A stretch of 64,000 nucleotides of DNA from Yersinia intermedia (lineage in GTDB: Bacteria; Pseudomonadota; Gammaproteobacteria; Enterobacterales; Enterobacteriaceae). The stretch lies in contig NZ_LR134116.1 in the NCBI RefSeq assembly GCF_900635455.1, positions 310,001 to 374,000 on the forward strand, given 5' to 3'. A program made the position numbers and the translations under genes. Under the pieces are notes generated by a model. It was not told the DNA's origin and made no database searches. It saw only the letters and a list, made by a program, of their open reading frames with translations. Each line of letters opens with the position of its first letter. Position 1 is the first letter of the stretch. Positions 12,864 to 27,552 of this stretch are shown here, piece after piece.

Positions 12864-15800
12864 GTGAAAGACTTATTAAAGTTTCTGAAAGCGCAAACTA
12901 AGACCGAAGAGTTTGATGCGATCAAAATTGCTCTGGCATCGCCAGACATGATCCGTTCCTGGTCGTTCGGTGAAGTTAAAAAGCCGGAAACCATTAACTA
13001 CCGTACGTTCAAACCAGAACGTGACGGCCTTTTCTGCGCCCGTATCTTTGGCCCAGTAAAAGATTACGAATGCCTGTGCGGTAAGTACAAGCGTTTGAAA
13101 CACCGCGGTGTTATTTGTGAGAAATGCGGCGTTGAAGTGACTCAAACCAAAGTACGCCGTGAGCGTATGGGTCACATCGAACTGGCTTCTCCAACTGCGC
13201 ACATCTGGTTCCTGAAATCGCTGCCATCCCGCATCGGTTTACTGCTGGATATGCCATTACGTGACATCGAACGTGTACTGTACTTCGAATCCTATGTGGT
13301 TGTTGAAGGCGGTATGACCAACCTGGAACGTCGTCAGATCCTGACTGAAGAGCAGTATCTGGACGCGTTGGAAGAGTTTGGTGATGAGTTCGACGCGAAA
13401 ATGGGCGCCGAGGCTATTCAGGCCCTGTTGAAAAACATGGATCTGGAAGCTGAGTGCGAGATCCTGCGTGAAGAATTGAACGAAACAAATTCTGAAACCA
13501 AGCGTAAGAAGCTGACTAAGCGTATCAAGCTGCTGGAAGCGTTCGTACAGTCTGGCAACAAGCCAGAGTGGATGATCCTGACCGTGCTGCCTGTGTTGCC
13601 GCCAGACTTGCGTCCATTGGTTCCGTTGGATGGTGGTCGTTTTGCGACTTCTGATCTGAACGATTTGTATCGTCGCGTGATCAACCGTAACAACCGTCTG
13701 AAGCGTCTGCTGGACTTGGCAGCTCCTGACATCATCGTACGTAACGAAAAGCGTATGCTGCAAGAAGCAGTAGATGCATTGCTGGATAACGGCCGTCGCG
13801 GTCGTGCGATTACCGGCTCTAACAAGCGTCCGTTGAAGTCACTGGCTGACATGATCAAAGGTAAGCAAGGTCGTTTCCGTCAGAACTTGCTGGGTAAACG
13901 TGTTGACTACTCAGGTCGTTCGGTTATCACCGTTGGTCCATACCTGCGTCTGCATCAGTGCGGTCTGCCTAAGAAAATGGCTCTTGAGCTGTTCAAACCG
14001 TTCATCTACGGCAAGCTGGAACTGCGTGGTCTTGCTACCACCATTAAAGCCGCCAAGAAGATGGTTGAGCGTGAAGAAGCCGTGGTTTGGGATATCCTGG
14101 ATGAAGTTATCCGCGAACACCCAGTGCTGCTGAACCGTGCACCAACCCTTCACCGTTTGGGTATCCAGGCGTTTGAACCGGTTCTGATCGAAGGTAAGGC
14201 AATCCAGTTGCACCCATTGGTTTGTGCGGCATATAACGCCGACTTCGATGGTGACCAAATGGCTGTTCACGTACCGCTGACACTGGAAGCTCAGTTAGAA
14301 GCGCGTGCGTTGATGATGTCTACCAACAACATCCTGTCACCAGCGAACGGCGAGCCAATCATCGTTCCTTCTCAGGACGTTGTATTGGGTCTGTATTACA
14401 TGACCCGCGACTGTGTTAACGCCAAAGGCGAAGGCATGGTTCTGACTGGCCCGAAAGAAGCTGAACGTATTTATCGTGGTGGCCTGGCATCGCTGCATGC
14501 TCGCGTAAAAGTTCGTATTACTGAAGAAATTCGTAATGTCGAAGGCGAAAGCATTACGCGCACCAGCATCATCGATACGACAGTTGGCCGTGCTATTTTG
14601 TGGATGATCGTCCCGAAAGGCCTGCCTTACTCTATCGTGAACCAGCCGCTGGGCAAAAAAGCTATCTCCAAGATGCTGAACACCTGTTACCGCATCCTGG
14701 GCTTGAAGCCAACGGTTATCTTTGCTGACCAGATCATGTACACCGGTTTTGCTTACGCAGCACGCTCAGGCGCCTCTGTAGGTATCGATGACATGGTTAT
14801 CCCAGAAGCGAAAGCAGGGATCATCGAAGAAGCTGAAACTGAAGTTGCCGAGATCCAGGAGCAGTTCCAATCTGGTCTGGTAACCGCAGGCGAACGTTAT
14901 AACAAAGTGATCGATATCTGGGCTGCGGCTAACGAACGTGTTGCCAAGGCGATGATGGATAACTTGTCTGTAGAAGATGTTGTCAACCGTGACGGCGTTG
15001 TCGAACAGCAAGTGTCATTCAACAGCATCTTTATGATGGCCGACTCCGGTGCGCGTGGTTCTGCTGCACAGATTCGTCAGCTAGCAGGGATGCGTGGTCT
15101 GATGGCCAAGCCAGATGGCTCGATCATTGAAACGCCAATCACCGCGAACTTCCGTGAAGGTTTGAACGTACTTCAGTACTTCATCTCAACCCACGGTGCG
15201 CGTAAAGGTTTGGCGGATACCGCATTGAAAACTGCGAACTCCGGTTACCTGACCCGTCGTTTGGTTGACGTGGCACAGGATCTGGTAGTAACCGAAGACG
15301 ATTGTGGTACCCATAACGGTATCGTGATGACCCCGGTTATCGAAGGTGGTGATGTTAAAGAGCCACTGCGCGATCGCGTTCTGGGTCGTGTGACCGCAGA
15401 GGAAGTTATCAAGCCGGGTACGGCTGATATTCTGGTTCCGCGTAACACCCTGTTGGACGAAAAATGGTGTGATCTGTTAGAAGAAAACTCCGTCGACAGC
15501 GTTAAAGTTCGTTCAGTAGTAAGCTGTGAAACTGACTTTGGTGTGTGTGCAAACTGCTATGGTCGCGACCTGGCACGTGGTCACATCATCAACAAAGGTG
15601 AAGCAGTTGGTGTTATTGCAGCACAGTCAATCGGTGAGCCGGGTACCCAGCTTACGATGCGTACGTTCCACATCGGTGGTGCGGCATCTCGTGCGGCAGC
15701 AGAGTCCAGCATTCAGGTTAAGAACAAAGGCAGCTTGAAACTGAGCAACGTCAAGTTCGTTACCAATGCCGCGGGCAAGCTGGTTATTACTTCTCGTAAT

Positions 15801-17084
15801 ACCGAGCTGAAGCTGATCGACGAATTCGGCCGTACTAAAGAAAGCTACAAAGTGCCTTACGGTGCTGTAATGGCTAAAGGCGATGGCGCAGAAGTCCAGG
15901 GCGGCGAAACCGTTGCTAACTGGGATCCGCACATCATGCCAGTTGTGACCGAAGTGAGCGGTTTCATTCGCTTCGCGGACATGGTTGACGGCCAGACCAT
16001 TACCCGCCAGACCGACGAACTGACTGGTTTGTCTTCTCTGGTAGTACTGGATAGTGCAGAGCGTACCGGTAGCGGTAAAGACCTGCGTCCGGCACTGAAA
16101 ATCGTTGATGCCAAAGGCGACGATGTATTGATCCCAGGTACTGATATGCCTGCTCAATACTTCCTGCCAGGTAAAACGATTGTACAGTTGGAAGACGGCA
16201 TTCAGATCGGTGCGGGTGATACCCTGGCGCGTATTCCTCAGGAATCAAGCGGTACCAAGGATATTACCGGTGGTCTGCCACGTGTTGCTGACTTGTTCGA
16301 AGCACGTCGTCCGAAAGAGCCTGCAATCCTGGCTGAAATCAGCGGGATCATCTCGTTCGGTAAAGAGACCAAAGGCAAACGTCGCCTGGTTATCTCGCCG
16401 TTAGATGGTAGCGATGCATACGAAGAGATGATTCCGAAATGGCGTCAGCTCAACGTGTTCGAAGGTGAAATTGTAGAACGCGGTGACGTGGTTTCCGACG
16501 GCCCAGAATCTCCACATGACATTCTGCGTCTGCGTGGCGTTCACGCGGTTACCCGCTACATCACCAACGAAGTGCAGGAAGTTTACCGTCTGCAAGGCGT
16601 TAAGATTAACGATAAACACATCGAAGTTATCGTTCGTCAGATGTTGCGTAAAGGCACTATCGTTGATTCAGGTAGCACTGACTTCCTGGAAGGCGAGCAG
16701 GCAGAAATGTCTCGCGTTAAAATCGCTAACCGTAAGCTGGCAGCCGAAGGCAAAATCGAGGCTACGTTCACGCGTGACCTGCTGGGTATTACCAAGGCAT
16801 CCTTGGCGACTGAGTCCTTCATCTCTGCGGCTTCGTTCCAGGAAACCACGCGCGTTCTTACTGAAGCGGCAGTTGCCGGTAAACGTGATGAACTGCGTGG
16901 CCTGAAAGAAAACGTAATCGTGGGCCGTCTGATCCCAGCCGGTACCGGTTACGCTTATCATCAGGATCGTGCACGTCGTAAAGCTCTGGGTGAAGTTCCT
17001 GTTGTGCCGCAAGTTAGCGCGGATGAAGCAACGGCTAACCTGGCTGAATTGCTGAACGCCGGTTTTGGTAACAGCAAAGACTAA
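12864..17084 (+). CDS. rpoC: RNA polymerase subunit beta'
   Basis: The beta' subunit holds the catalytic magnesium. The 1406-residue product starts at GTG 12864 behind CAGGAG; E. coli rpoC also starts with GTG. The catalytic motif [10 protein letters not shown] places D460, D462 and D464 at 14241-14255. The N-terminal zinc ribbon begins CLCG at C70 (13071) and closes with CEKC. The second zinc site includes [11 protein letters not shown]. The trigger loop region around [16 protein letters not shown] is present. The operon ends at the terminator directly downstream. Confidence 0.98.
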   Translation: MKDLLKFLKAQTKTEEFDAIKIALASPDMIRSWSFGEVKKPETINYRTFKPERDGLFCARIFGPVKDYECLCGKYKRLKHRGVICEKCGVEVTQTKVRRERMGHIELASPTAHIWFLKSLPSRIGLLLDMPLRDIERVLYFESYVVVEGGMTNLERRQILTEEQYLDALEEFGDEFDAKMGAEAIQALLKNMDLEAECEILREELNETNSETKRKKLTKRIKLLEAFVQSGNKPEWMILTVLPVLPPDLRPLVPLDGGRFATSDLNDLYRRVINRNNRLKRLLDLAAPDIIVRNEKRMLQEAVDALLDNGRRGRAITGSNKRPLKSLADMIKGKQGRFRQNLLGKRVDYSGRSVITVGPYLRLHQCGLPKKMALELFKPFIYGKLELRGLATTIKAAKKMVEREEAVVWDILDEVIREHPVLLNRAPTLHRLGIQAFEPVLIEGKAIQLHPLVCAAYNADFDGDQMAVHVPLTLEAQLEARALMMSTNNILSPANGEPIIVPSQDVVLGLYYMTRDCVNAKGEGMVLTGPKEAERIYRGGLASLHARVKVRITEEIRNVEGESITRTSIIDTTVGRAILWMIVPKGLPYSIVNQPLGKKAISKMLNTCYRILGLKPTVIFADQIMYTGFAYAARSGASVGIDDMVIPEAKAGIIEEAETEVAEIQEQFQSGLVTAGERYNKVIDIWAAANERVAKAMMDNLSVEDVVNRDGVVEQQVSFNSIFMMADSGARGSAAQIRQLAGMRGLMAKPDGSIIETPITANFREGLNVLQYFISTHGARKGLADTALKTANSGYLTRRLVDVAQDLVVTEDDCGTHNGIVMTPVIEGGDVKEPLRDRVLGRVTAEEVIKPGTADILVPRNTLLDEKWCDLLEENSVDSVKVRSVVSCETDFGVCANCYGRDLARGHIINKGEAVGVIAAQSIGEPGTQLTMRTFHIGGAASRAAAESSIQVKNKGSLKLSNVKFVTNAAGKLVITSRNTELKLIDEFGRTKESYKVPYGAVMAKGDGAEVQGGETVANWDPHIMPVVTEVSGFIRFADMVDGQTITRQTDELTGLSSLVVLDSAERTGSGKDLRPALKIVDAKGDDVLIPGTDMPAQYFLPGKTIVQLEDGIQIGAGDTLARIPQESSGTKDITGGLPRVADLFEARRPKEPAILAEISGIISFGKETKGKRRLVISPLDGSDAYEEMIPKWRQLNVFEGEIVERGDVVSDGPESPHDILRLRGVHAVTRYITNEVQEVYRLQGVKINDKHIEVIVRQMLRKGTIVDSGSTDFLEGEQAEMSRVKIANRKLAAEGKIEATFTRDLLGITKASLATESFISAASFQETTRVLTEAAVAGKRDELRGLKENVIVGRLIPAGTGYAYHQDRARRKALGEVPVVPQVSADEATANLAELLNAGFGNSKD

Positions 17085-17106
17085 TCTCTTTGTTGCTCAC
17101 CAACGT

Positions 17107-17138
17107 AAAAACCGCTCCTTACGGGGCGGTTTTTTTTT
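17107..17138. terminator. Bidirectional terminator between rpoC and thiH
   Basis: The stem AAAACCGCTCC / GGGGCGGTTTT is followed by a run of nine T on the plus strand. Read on the minus strand, the same stem runs into TTTTT. It therefore can end both rpoC and the convergent thiCEFSGH transcript. Confidence 0.9.
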
Positions 17139-17166
17139 GCTTTTTTTTAGGATTTAAACGGTCGAT

Positions 17167-18297
17167 TTATTGCAGGGAACGCCCTAAATGGCGATCCCAA
17201 TCCTTCCACACCGGCTGTAACCCCGCCCGCGTCAATGCCTGTGCTACCTGCTCAGGTGTACGATTATCGTGAGGAGCAAATTGTTCAAGCTCTGGATGAT
17301 TATCCGCATACCCACCAGGCTGAGTTTTGGAACCAGCACTGACATTATTAATCGCGACTGGAATGACATTGTCGCGGAAGAAAGGTGATTCACGGGTAGA
17401 TAGCGACAGTTCCACATCGGGGGCAAACAATCTAAAAGCACAGATTAATTGCAGCAGTTGCGGCTCACTCATCAGAGATGCAGGCTCGATACCGCCCGCA
17501 CAAGGTCGTAGTCGTGGAAACGAAATAGAGTAGCGACTTTGCCAATAAGTCTGTTGCAGATAAAACAGATGCTCCGCCAGCATATAACAGTCCGTGCGCC
17601 AACTATTAGACAGCCCGATCAACGCACCTAGCCCGATCTTGTCGATCCCGGCCCGACCGAGACGATCTGGGGTTGCCAGCCGCCAGTGAAAATCTTGCTT
17701 ATGCCCGCGCAAGTGATGTTGCTGGTAAGTCGCTGGGTGATAGGTTTCCTGATAAACCATCACTCCGTCTAATCCCAACGTTTTTAACTCCGCATACTCC
17801 TCTTGTGCCAATGGTTGAACTTCCATCATCAGTGAACTGAAGCGACTACGAATAGCTGGGAAGTGACGACGAAAGTAATCCATTCCTACTTTTGCCTGAT
17901 GTTCGCCAGTGACCAGCAGCAGATGTTCAAAACCCAGCGTTTTGATCGCGTCACACTCACGGATGATTTCTGCTTCATCCAATGTTTTGCGCTTGATGCG
18001 ATTGCTCATCGAGAAACCACAATAAGTACAATCATTGGCGCACAGATTAGAAAGGTAGAGCGGCACATAAAAACTCACCGTGTTACCAAAACGCTGGCGG
18101 GTCAGTTGCTGGGCTTTTTGCGCCATGGGTTCGAGATAAGCCAGTGCAGCGGGCGAAATCAACGCCATTAAATCGTCGCGATTCGGTTTGACAGCATTAA
18201 TGGCCCGCTCAACATCAGCGGCGGTTTTACTGTTAATGCGCAGGGAAATATCATCCCAATCTAATTGTTGCCAGTGTTGACTGAAATCTTCAGACAT
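17167..18297 (-). CDS. thiH: 2-iminoacetate synthase ThiH (radical SAM)
   Basis: ThiH cleaves tyrosine with S-adenosylmethionine, giving dehydroglycine (2-iminoacetate) for the thiazole half of thiamine. The 376-residue protein has the radical SAM motif CANDCTYC (CX3CX2C, about residues 89-96) and the family C-terminal block VELSLSTRE...[14 protein letters not shown]. It is the last gene of thiCEFSGH and overlaps thiG by 8 bp. Anaerobic enterics use ThiH where many other bacteria use ThiO. Confidence 0.96.
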   Translation of the reverse strand: MSEDFSQHWQQLDWDDISLRINSKTAADVERAINAVKPNRDDLMALISPAALAYLEPMAQKAQQLTRQRFGNTVSFYVPLYLSNLCANDCTYCGFSMSNRIKRKTLDEAEIIRECDAIKTLGFEHLLLVTGEHQAKVGMDYFRRHFPAIRSRFSSLMMEVQPLAQEEYAELKTLGLDGVMVYQETYHPATYQQHHLRGHKQDFHWRLATPDRLGRAGIDKIGLGALIGLSNSWRTDCYMLAEHLFYLQQTYWQSRYSISFPRLRPCAGGIEPASLMSEPQLLQLICAFRLFAPDVELSLSTRESPFFRDNVIPVAINNVSAGSKTQPGGYADNHPELEQFAPHDNRTPEQVAQALTRAGLQPVWKDWDRHLGRSLQ

Positions 18298-19078
18298 GAT
18301 GCTCCTCCCCTAACTGGCTGAGAAAGCCAGTCAGTGGGCTGGTGGCAATGGCCTTGCCAAATTGTTGGTTGCCAAGCCCAGCCTGACGCGCCAATTCACC
18401 AGATTCAACTGCTAAGCGGAAGGCATGCGCCATTTGCACGGGTGAGCGCGCCACAGCAATTGCGGTATTGACCAGCACGGCATCAGCGCCTAATTCTATT
18501 GCTTCAAGCGCATGGCTTGGCGCACCAATTCCGGCATCGACTACCACGGGCACTTTGGCCTGCTCGATAATAATTTGCAGAAAGTCACGGGTACGTAAGC
18601 CCAAATTTGAGCCAATCGGTGCACCCAATGGCATGACGGCAGCGCAACCTGCTTCTTCCAGCCGCTTGCACAATACCGGGTCCGCACCACAGTAAGGCAA
18701 AACAACAAATCCCTCTTTCACCAGTATTTCTGCGGCTTTTAGGGTTTCTATTGGGTCAGGCAATAAATACTTCACATCGGGATGAATTTCCAATTTTACC
18801 CAATGGGTACCCAGTGCTTCGCGCGCCAGACGGGCAGCAAACACAGCTTCTTGCGCCGTTTTAGCGCCTGAGGTATTCGGTAGCAAGCGCACACCTAATT
18901 GTTGCAAGGGCGCAAGAATTGCATCGTTCCCTGCCCGCAAATCAACCCGTTTCATCGCCATAGTAATCAGTTGTGACCCTGAGGCGCGCAATGCTTCCAG
19001 CATCAGTTCAGGGGTGGAAAATTTTCCCGTACCGGTAAATAAACGTGAGGTAAAAGTGGTATCGGCGATCTTCAGCAT
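18290..19078 (-). CDS. thiG: Thiazole synthase ThiG
   Basis: ThiG condenses 1-deoxy-D-xylulose 5-phosphate, dehydroglycine and ThiS thiocarboxylate into the thiazole phosphate. The start is taken at ATG 19078 ([20 protein letters not shown]), one base after the thiS stop, giving 262 residues; a longer frame from 19120 would overlap thiS needlessly. Family blocks are [17 protein letters not shown] (with the Schiff-base lysine region), [15 protein letters not shown] and the phosphate-binding VVDAGIG...[12 protein letters not shown] of the TIM barrel. Confidence 0.96.
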   Translation of the reverse strand: MLKIADTTFTSRLFTGTGKFSTPELMLEALRASGSQLITMAMKRVDLRAGNDAILAPLQQLGVRLLPNTSGAKTAQEAVFAARLAREALGTHWVKLEIHPDVKYLLPDPIETLKAAEILVKEGFVVLPYCGADPVLCKRLEEAGCAAVMPLGAPIGSNLGLRTRDFLQIIIEQAKVPVVVDAGIGAPSHALEAIELGADAVLVNTAIAVARSPVQMAHAFRLAVESGELARQAGLGNQQFGKAIATSPLTGFLSQLGEEHHV

Positions 19079-19079
19079 G

Positions 19080-19295
19080 TCAGCCCCCAGCAATCGCTTG
19101 GAATAGCAAAATGTTATCACCCGCGTGTAACTGACATTTTTCCCAGTCAGTGCGAGGGACGATGACCTGATTAACCGCCAGAGCCGTACCCGGCTGGTGG
19201 CGTTTGAGCTGATTGAGCAGCATTGCAGCGGTGATATTGCTCACCACTTCTAATGGCTGATCATTGAGCACAATCTGTATATGACCCGTTGTCAC
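19080..19295 (-). CDS. thiS: Sulfur carrier protein ThiS
   Basis: ThiS is a small ubiquitin-like protein whose C-terminal GG is adenylated by ThiF and converted to a thiocarboxylate that gives sulfur to the thiazole. The product ends IAGG as required. The best start is GTG 19295 (71 residues, [17 protein letters not shown]), with GGAGGT upstream and the GTG overlapping the thiF TGA stop. The frame extends further upstream, but only inside thiF. Confidence 0.92.
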   Translation of the reverse strand: MTTGHIQIVLNDQPLEVVSNITAAMLLNQLKRHQPGTALAVNQVIVPRTDWEKCQLHAGDNILLFQAIAGG

Positions 19296-20057
19296 TGTGC
19301 ACCTCCGCAGGCAGGGCAATGCTTCGCCCGAGTCAGTTGCAGGGTGCTCCAACTCTGCTGCTTGCCATCGAATAAGCGCAATTTCCCACTCAGTGCCGAC
19401 GGCAGCCCTGCCAATATCTTGATGGCTTCCAGTGCTTGCAAGGTACCAATGACGCCGACCACCGGCCCCAATACGCCAGCAGTACGACAGTTACGCTGCG
19501 GCAATTCCTTATCGGGATAGAGGCAGGCGTAGCAGCCTTGAGAATAAGGCGGCTCAATGACCAGCAGTTGCCCGCTGAATCCCACGGCACTGCCGCTGAT
19601 TAATGGCTTTTGTGCGGTGATACAGGCTGCATTTACCTGATGGCGCGTCTCCATGTTGTCGCTGCAATCCAGCACTAAATCAGCGTTAGCCACGGCATCG
19701 GCCAATGGCGTACCTAACAGCCGAGTATCAAATGGGATAACCTCAATCAATGGATTGAGGCTTTGCAAATGACGCTGGGCTAACCGTGCTTTACTTTGGC
19801 TAGCGGAGGATGTTTGGCTGATATCTGTGGTGCGATACAATATCTGGCGCTGTAAATTGCTCAGTTCCAGTTGGTCATCGTCGGCCAGTAATAACTTACC
19901 GACGCCGGCTGCTGCCAGATAGAGCGCAGCAGGTGAACCAAGGCCGCCAAGACCGATAATCAGCACACAGGCACTTTTCAGCTTCAACTGGCCCTCTGGG
20001 CCGATATCCTCCAGTAATAACTGGCGGCTGTAGCGCAAAAATTCACTGTCACTCAAC

Positions 20058-20074
<17 letters not shown>
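19292..20074 (-). CDS. thiF: Sulfur carrier protein ThiS adenylyltransferase ThiF
   Basis: ThiF is an E1-like enzyme that adenylates the ThiS C-terminus with ATP. The 260 residues show the Rossmann motif [17 protein letters not shown] (about 40-56), the ATP-binding acidic segment [19 protein letters not shown] near the middle, and zinc-binding cysteine pairs CYAC and CPAC (C-terminal). It overlaps thiE by 17 bp and thiS by 4 bp, so the genes are translationally coupled. Confidence 0.96.
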
Positions 20075-22764
<2,690 letters not shown>

Positions 22765-22870
22765 TTATAGGGAAAATTGCTTGTCTGGAGCTTGGCGGGA
22801 GTAACGATGTTGGCCAGTAACCGGCAGCTATCGGTGAGGATAAAGACCGGGCCTGTAGCGATAAATTACT

Positions 22871-22979
22871 CTTGTTCCCTTCGCGGGTATTAACCCGATC
22901 AGGTTCCGCGGATCCCGAATTAACGGTCTCAGCCTGCGTTTGCTTTCCTAAAAAGGCAATCGCTAGGCACTCCGACAAG
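22871..22979 (-). promoter_or_regulatory. TPP riboswitch (THI element) of thiCEFSGH
   Basis: Read on the minus strand, the segment contains GGAGTGCC, GCTGAGACCG, ACCTGATCGGGTTAATACC and CGAAGGGAACAAG. These are the conserved parts of the thiamine pyrophosphate aptamer in the correct order. It ends about 130 nt before the thiC start; the expression platform lies in 22744-22870. TPP binding is expected to reduce expression of the operon. Confidence 0.95.
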
Positions 22980-22990
22980 AATCTTCAGTA

Positions 22991-23174
22991 TATACCCTTC
23001 TTACTTGAAATTGCAGCGGTGTTAGCTACGCTCATTCACCCGAATCACTTACCTGTGTAAGCTCATCGGAATTAATGTCACCCTACGGGCTAGCATAAAT
23101 GCTGTTCAAATCGGTTTTCACCGAGTTGTCATTCACTTGCTGCCTACCTGCAATCTCAATTACTTTGGGTAGTA
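22991..23174. repeat. ERIC element with internal insertion
   Basis: The left end is TATACCC and the degenerate right end GGGTAGTA. The interior shares GCAGCGGTGTTAGCTACG, ACCCGAATCACT, GCTCATCGG and TTGCTGCCTACCTGCAA with the 127-bp copy at 41141. It is about 57 bp longer, because unrelated sequence (about 23071-23130) splits the right half. It lies between the thiC leader and rsd. Confidence 0.75.
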
Positions 23175-23232
23175 AAGGTTGAATGAAAACTACAATAGTG
23201 TGATGTAAGCTATTTTACTTGCCACTTTGAAC

Positions 23233-23328
23233 TTGGGCAGTGCTCAAAATCCTCACGTACTACGTGTACGCTCCGGTTTTTGCGCGCTGTCCGCATCCAA
23301 ATTGTCTGCGACAATTACGCTTACTATT
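23233..23328. repeat. Intergenic dyad repeat (family shared with 44.4-44.7 kb)
   Basis: CCTCACGTACTACGTGTACG, then CTCCGG and TGCGCGC, match two copies downstream of aceK. It has local dyad symmetry and no coding potential. It resembles short palindromic repeats spread through enteric genomes; the family name is not assigned. Confidence 0.6.
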
Positions 23329-23339
23329 AATTTATTAGG

Positions 23340-23843
23340 TTAATTGGCCTGACTCTTTTTATTTTCTGGCTGGGCGGCTTGCCACGACTCGGCTGCCCAT
23401 TGAATTAATTGATCTTCCAAGCGAAAACGGGCATCAAGAGCTTCGCCGATATCAGATAATGCTTGCTGAAACTCGATACAACTGTCCTGATCGATCTCAA
23501 TGTTGGTATAACGATCATGGAATGCCATGATCGTTTGAGTATTATTTTTTAACGCAGGATACACTTTGGTCGTCAGCGCCATTTTTGGGCTGGACGCGCC
23601 GTCTACTTGTTTGATAATTCTGTCATAGATGTGAAAATGCCCGGATGAGAGATAATCCACCAAATTATGGCAAAAGTTCTCCAGCGCTTTTTCGTTAAGC
23701 GGGGTATGCTTTTCTTTTTGCGGCTTAATACCGATCACTGCGCAATATGCAACTAACAGTTCTTTACGCGCATGAAGCCATTGATCAATTAATTCATTAC
23801 TGCCGCCAACGCGTTGAGTCAAGCTTTCCAGTCGGTTTAGCAT
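23340..23843 (-). CDS. rsd: Regulator of sigma D (Rsd, anti-sigma-70)
   Basis: Rsd binds region 4 of sigma-70 and sequesters it in stationary phase, favouring alternative sigma factors. The 167 residues match the Rsd/AlgQ family. The start [33 protein letters not shown] parallels E. coli, and [19 protein letters not shown] is conserved. The C-terminus is a few residues longer than E. coli (158). The gene is divergent from nudC, as in E. coli. Confidence 0.93.
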   Translation of the reverse strand: MLNRLESLTQRVGGSNELIDQWLHARKELLVAYCAVIGIKPQKEKHTPLNEKALENFCHNLVDYLSSGHFHIYDRIIKQVDGASSPKMALTTKVYPALKNNTQTIMAFHDRYTNIEIDQDSCIEFQQALSDIGEALDARFRLEDQLIQWAAESWQAAQPENKKSQAN

Positions 23844-23932
23844 GAACGACTCCGTGAAGTAATAATACGTTACAAAAATGTAACAAGCCGGATTCTAGAT
23901 TGCCAGTGAAGTCGAGGTTGTGCAACAACGAT

Positions 23933-24712
23933 ATGGAACTACAACTTACAGGTAAAGAAAGTGGCTGGTGGATTGTCAGTCATGAAAACAAATTATGGTT
24001 GCCAAAAGGGGAGTTACCACAAGGTAATGCGGCTAATTGGTCATTGCAGGGAGCAACGGCAAGGCAAATCGGTGAATGGCAAGGGCAGGCGGTATGGCTG
24101 ATCCGTCAGATGATGTCTACTGATATGGGTTCAGTGCGGCAATTACTGGATGTGGATCGCGGTTTGTTCCAACTGGCTGGGCGTGGTGTGCAACTGGCAG
24201 AATTTTATCGCTCTCACCGTTTTTGTGGTTATTGCGGTCACCAAATGCAGGCCAGCCGTTCCGAGTGGGCTTGTCTGTGTAACCACTGTCGTGAACGCTA
24301 TTACCCACAAATCGCCCCTTGCGTGATTGTTGCCATTCGCCGTGATGATGAGATTTTATTGGCGCAGCATATACGGCATCGTGGCGGTATTAATACCGTG
24401 CTGGCAGGCTTTGTCGAAGTGGGTGAGACTCTGGAGCAGGCGGTTTCCCGTGAAGTTTTAGAAGAAAGTAATATCCATATTAAAAATCTGCGCTACGTAA
24501 CGTCACAACCTTGGCCGTTCCCCCATTCGCTCATGATGGCATTTATGGCCGAGTATGACAGTGGCGAGCTGCAACATGATCCGAAAGAGCTGTTAAATGC
24601 CGGTTGGTATCGTTATGACCAATTGCCATTACTACCGCCGCCAGGCACCGTAGCGCGCCGATTAATTGAAGATACGGTGGTGTTATGTCGCGAACACCGT
24701 GAGTTAATCTAA
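23933..24712 (+). CDS. nudC: NAD-capped RNA hydrolase / NADH pyrophosphatase NudC
   Basis: NudC is a Nudix enzyme that removes NAD caps from RNA and cleaves NADH to NMNH and AMP. The start is taken at ATG 23933 ([27 protein letters not shown]), giving 259 residues, close to E. coli (257). A TTG at 23900 would add 11 residues without family support. The zinc ribbon CGYCG...CLCNHC lies in the middle, and the Nudix box [20 protein letters not shown] follows. The SQPWPFP motif specific to the NADH-pyrophosphatase subfamily is present. Confidence 0.94.
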   Translation: MELQLTGKESGWWIVSHENKLWLPKGELPQGNAANWSLQGATARQIGEWQGQAVWLIRQMMSTDMGSVRQLLDVDRGLFQLAGRGVQLAEFYRSHRFCGYCGHQMQASRSEWACLCNHCRERYYPQIAPCVIVAIRRDDEILLAQHIRHRGGINTVLAGFVEVGETLEQAVSREVLEESNIHIKNLRYVTSQPWPFPHSLMMAFMAEYDSGELQHDPKELLNAGWYRYDQLPLLPPPGTVARRLIEDTVVLCREHRELI

Positions 24713-24884
24713 TCAGAAGAGAGTGCTGAAGCGCTAACTCTATAGCCTGACGTAATTTAAACCCCACGAGAGCGAATCATTACCGCGCCTTAATAGCAGC
24801 GGCAGTTAGCAGGAAAGTATTATCTGACATGTTACAATACGGTCCGCTAAAAGATGGCCGCCAGATAATTAAGGGAGCCCCACC

Positions 24885-25952
24885 ATGAATGAGTTGAAAA
24901 ACGATCGCTATCTGCGAGCCTTATTGCGCCAACCGGTCGATGTAACGCCGGTATGGATGATGCGTCAGGCGGGCCGTTATTTGCCAGAATATAAAGCTAC
25001 CCGTGGGGTTGCCGGGGATTTTATGTCACTGTGCAAAAATGCGGAACTGGCTTGTGAAGTGACGATGCAACCATTGCGTCGCTATCCACTGGACGCCGCG
25101 ATTCTGTTTTCAGACATTCTGACCATCCCCGATGCTATGGGACTGGGGCTCTATTTTGAAACCGGTGAAGGCCCACGCTTCCAATCCCCGATTACTTGTC
25201 GCGCCGACGTCGAAAAGTTACCCATCCCTGATCCAGAACAGGAATTGGGCTATGTGATGAACGCGGTAAGAACCATTCGCCGCGAGTTGGCCGGTGCGGT
25301 GCCATTAATTGGTTTCTCCGGTAGCCCATGGACGCTGGCGACCTATATGGTTGAAGGGGGGAGTAGTAAAGCGTTCACCAAACTGAAGAAAATGATGTAT
25401 GCCGAGCCGCAAACGCTGCATTTGCTACTGGATAAACTGGCCGATAGCGTCATCTTGTATCTTAATGCGCAAATTAAAGCTGGTGCCCAATCTGTGATGG
25501 TGTTTGATACCTGGGGTGGGGTGCTGACCGGGCGTGATTATCTTGAGTTCTCCTTGAACTACATGCATAAAATCGTCGATGGCCTGATCCGTGAAAACGA
25601 TGGGCGTCGGGTGCCGGTGACCTTGTTCACCAAGGGGGGGGGGCAATGGCTGGAAGCAATGGCTGCTACCGGTTGTGATGCATTGGGGCTGGATTGGACC
25701 ACCGATATCGGCGATGCGCGCCGCCGGGTGGGTGATAAGGTCGCCCTGCAAGGCAATATGGACCCCTCAGTGCTATACGCACCACCTGCCCGTATTGAGC
25801 AGGAAGTGAGTACTATTCTTGCAAGCTTTGGCCAGGGGCAAGGGCATGTGTTTAATCTGGGGCACGGCATTCATCAGGATGTTCCGCCAGAACATGCAGG
25901 GGCTTTTGTTGACGCAGTACATACGTTATCAAAGCCTTATCATCAAAACTAA
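24885..25952 (+). CDS. hemE: Uroporphyrinogen decarboxylase HemE
   Basis: HemE removes the four acetate carboxyl groups of uroporphyrinogen III to give coproporphyrinogen III in heme synthesis. The 355-residue protein has the family signature [15 protein letters not shown] near the N-terminus and [17 protein letters not shown] in the middle. AAGGGAGC lies just before the ATG. It is in the conserved nudC-hemE-nfi-yjaG-hupA string. Confidence 0.97.
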   Translation: MNELKNDRYLRALLRQPVDVTPVWMMRQAGRYLPEYKATRGVAGDFMSLCKNAELACEVTMQPLRRYPLDAAILFSDILTIPDAMGLGLYFETGEGPRFQSPITCRADVEKLPIPDPEQELGYVMNAVRTIRRELAGAVPLIGFSGSPWTLATYMVEGGSSKAFTKLKKMMYAEPQTLHLLLDKLADSVILYLNAQIKAGAQSVMVFDTWGGVLTGRDYLEFSLNYMHKIVDGLIRENDGRRVPVTLFTKGGGQWLEAMAATGCDALGLDWTTDIGDARRRVGDKVALQGNMDPSVLYAPPARIEQEVSTILASFGQGQGHVFNLGHGIHQDVPPEHAGAFVDAVHTLSKPYHQN

Positions 25953-26023
25953 TCAGTTTATACTCAAAGCCTTGGGGCGCAGGTAACCGTGTTGTAGCGT
26001 CAAGCTTGAAGGGGGGTTAGCCG

Positions 26024-26728
26024 ATGATAGATACCAAAGCGTTACGGGCAGAACAGTTACAACGGGCATCTGCGGTTATTCTTCACGATGATTTTGACAG
26101 CGGATCAGTGCACTTTATTGCCGGTGCGGATGTTGGTTTTGAGCAGCAGGGGGAGATTACCCGTGCTGCTATCGCGATTTTGCGTTATCCCTCGCTAGAG
26201 CTGGTGGAATATCAAGTTGCCAGAGTGGCAACTTCACTGCCGTATATCCCCGGTTTACTCTCTTTTCGTGAATATCCTGCATTATTAGCCGCCTGGGGGC
26301 AGTTGCAGCAGCAGCCTCAACTGGTGTTTGTTGATGGGCAAGGTATCGCACACCCGCGTCGTTTAGGCGTTGCCAGCCATTTTGGGCTGTTGGTTGATGT
26401 CCCGACCATTGGTGTTGCCAAAAGCCGCCTGTGTGGGCACTCTCTGCCTTTAGAGAGCGATAACGGCGCATTACAACCCCTCATTGATGGTGATGAACAA
26501 CTTGGCTGGGTGTGGCGCAGCAAAATCCGTTGCAATCCACTGTTTATTTCGCCCGGTCATCGGGTGAGTGTCAGCAGTGCTTTGGCGTGGGTGCAGGCTT
26601 GCATGGCGGGCTACCGTTTGCCTGAACCAACCCGCTGGGCTGATGCTATCGCCTCAAATCGCCCGCAATTTCAGCGCTGGGTGCGGAAAAATCCTGATTT
26701 ACTTGGCAAGCATAGGGATATGATTTAA
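26024..26728 (+). CDS. nfi: Endonuclease V (deoxyinosine 3' endonuclease)
   Basis: Nfi nicks DNA at the second phosphodiester bond 3' of deoxyinosine and starts repair of deaminated adenine. The 234 residues have the family motifs: GADVGF with the first catalytic aspartate, [13 protein letters not shown] with the glutamate, [19 protein letters not shown] with the second aspartate, and TIGVAKSRL. The C-terminus is about ten residues longer than in E. coli. It lies about 70 bp after hemE and about 45 bp before yjaG. Confidence 0.95.
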   Translation: MIDTKALRAEQLQRASAVILHDDFDSGSVHFIAGADVGFEQQGEITRAAIAILRYPSLELVEYQVARVATSLPYIPGLLSFREYPALLAAWGQLQQQPQLVFVDGQGIAHPRRLGVASHFGLLVDVPTIGVAKSRLCGHSLPLESDNGALQPLIDGDEQLGWVWRSKIRCNPLFISPGHRVSVSSALAWVQACMAGYRLPEPTRWADAIASNRPQFQRWVRKNPDLLGKHRDMI

Positions 26729-26773
26729 TTTCGGGTACACTGCCGCGCAGATAATGAATAATGAGAACTCATA

Positions 26774-27364
26774 ATGATACGTAATCCGATTCATCTACGT
26801 CTCGAAAAGCTGGAAAGTTGGCAACATCTGACTTTCATGGCTTGTTTGTGCGAGCGGATGTATCCCAACTATCAGCAATTTTGTCTGGAAACTGAATTTG
26901 GCGACCCGGCTGTTTACCGGCGCATTCTGGATCTGATCTGGGAAACTTTGGTCGTAAAAGACGCAAAAGTGAACTTTGATAGCCAGTTGGAGAAATTGGA
27001 AGAGGCAATTCCTTCAGCCGATGACTATGCTATCTACGGTGTTTATCCTGCCATCGATGCTTGTATTGCATTGGGCGAGGCCATCCATTCGCGTTTGAGT
27101 GGTGAAACACTGGAACATGCTGTCGCCATCAGCGAAGCATCAATCCGTACCGTTGCAATGTTGGAAATGACGTTGGCCGGTAAAGAAATGACCGATGAAG
27201 AACTGAAAATTTTGCCTGCGATTGAAGAAGAATGGGATATCCAATGGGAGATTTTCCGTCTGTTAGCTGACTGTGAAGAGCGCGACCTGGATCTGATCAA
27301 AGGGCTACGATCTGACCTGCGGGAAGCGGCTGTTAGCAACATTGGCATAAATTTAACGCAATAA
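26774..27364 (+). CDS. yjaG: DUF416 family protein YjaG
   Basis: A conserved 196-residue protein of unknown function, found next to hupA in enterics. Family features visible are LEKLESWQHLTFMACLCERMYPNYQQF at the start and the acidic, helical C-terminal half. There is no signal peptide or membrane segment, so it should be cytoplasmic. The position between nfi and hupA supports orthology with E. coli YjaG. No enzymatic motif was recognised. Confidence 0.9.
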   Translation: MIRNPIHLRLEKLESWQHLTFMACLCERMYPNYQQFCLETEFGDPAVYRRILDLIWETLVVKDAKVNFDSQLEKLEEAIPSADDYAIYGVYPAIDACIALGEAIHSRLSGETLEHAVAISEASIRTVAMLEMTLAGKEMTDEELKILPAIEEEWDIQWEIFRLLADCEERDLDLIKGLRSDLREAAVSNIGINLTQ

Positions 27365-27552
27365 GGCAAGAAAACGTGATTTAACGCCTGATTTGTCACG
27401 TCTTAAGGCTTCACATCTGCCCCCTGTCTGTTCTACATTTGGGGGGCGAAAAAAAGTGGCTATCGGTGCGTGTATGCAGGAGAGTGCTGTCCATCGGCAT
27501 ATCCGTCGCACTCGATGCTTTGCAAACGATAAACACACTGTAAGGATAACTT

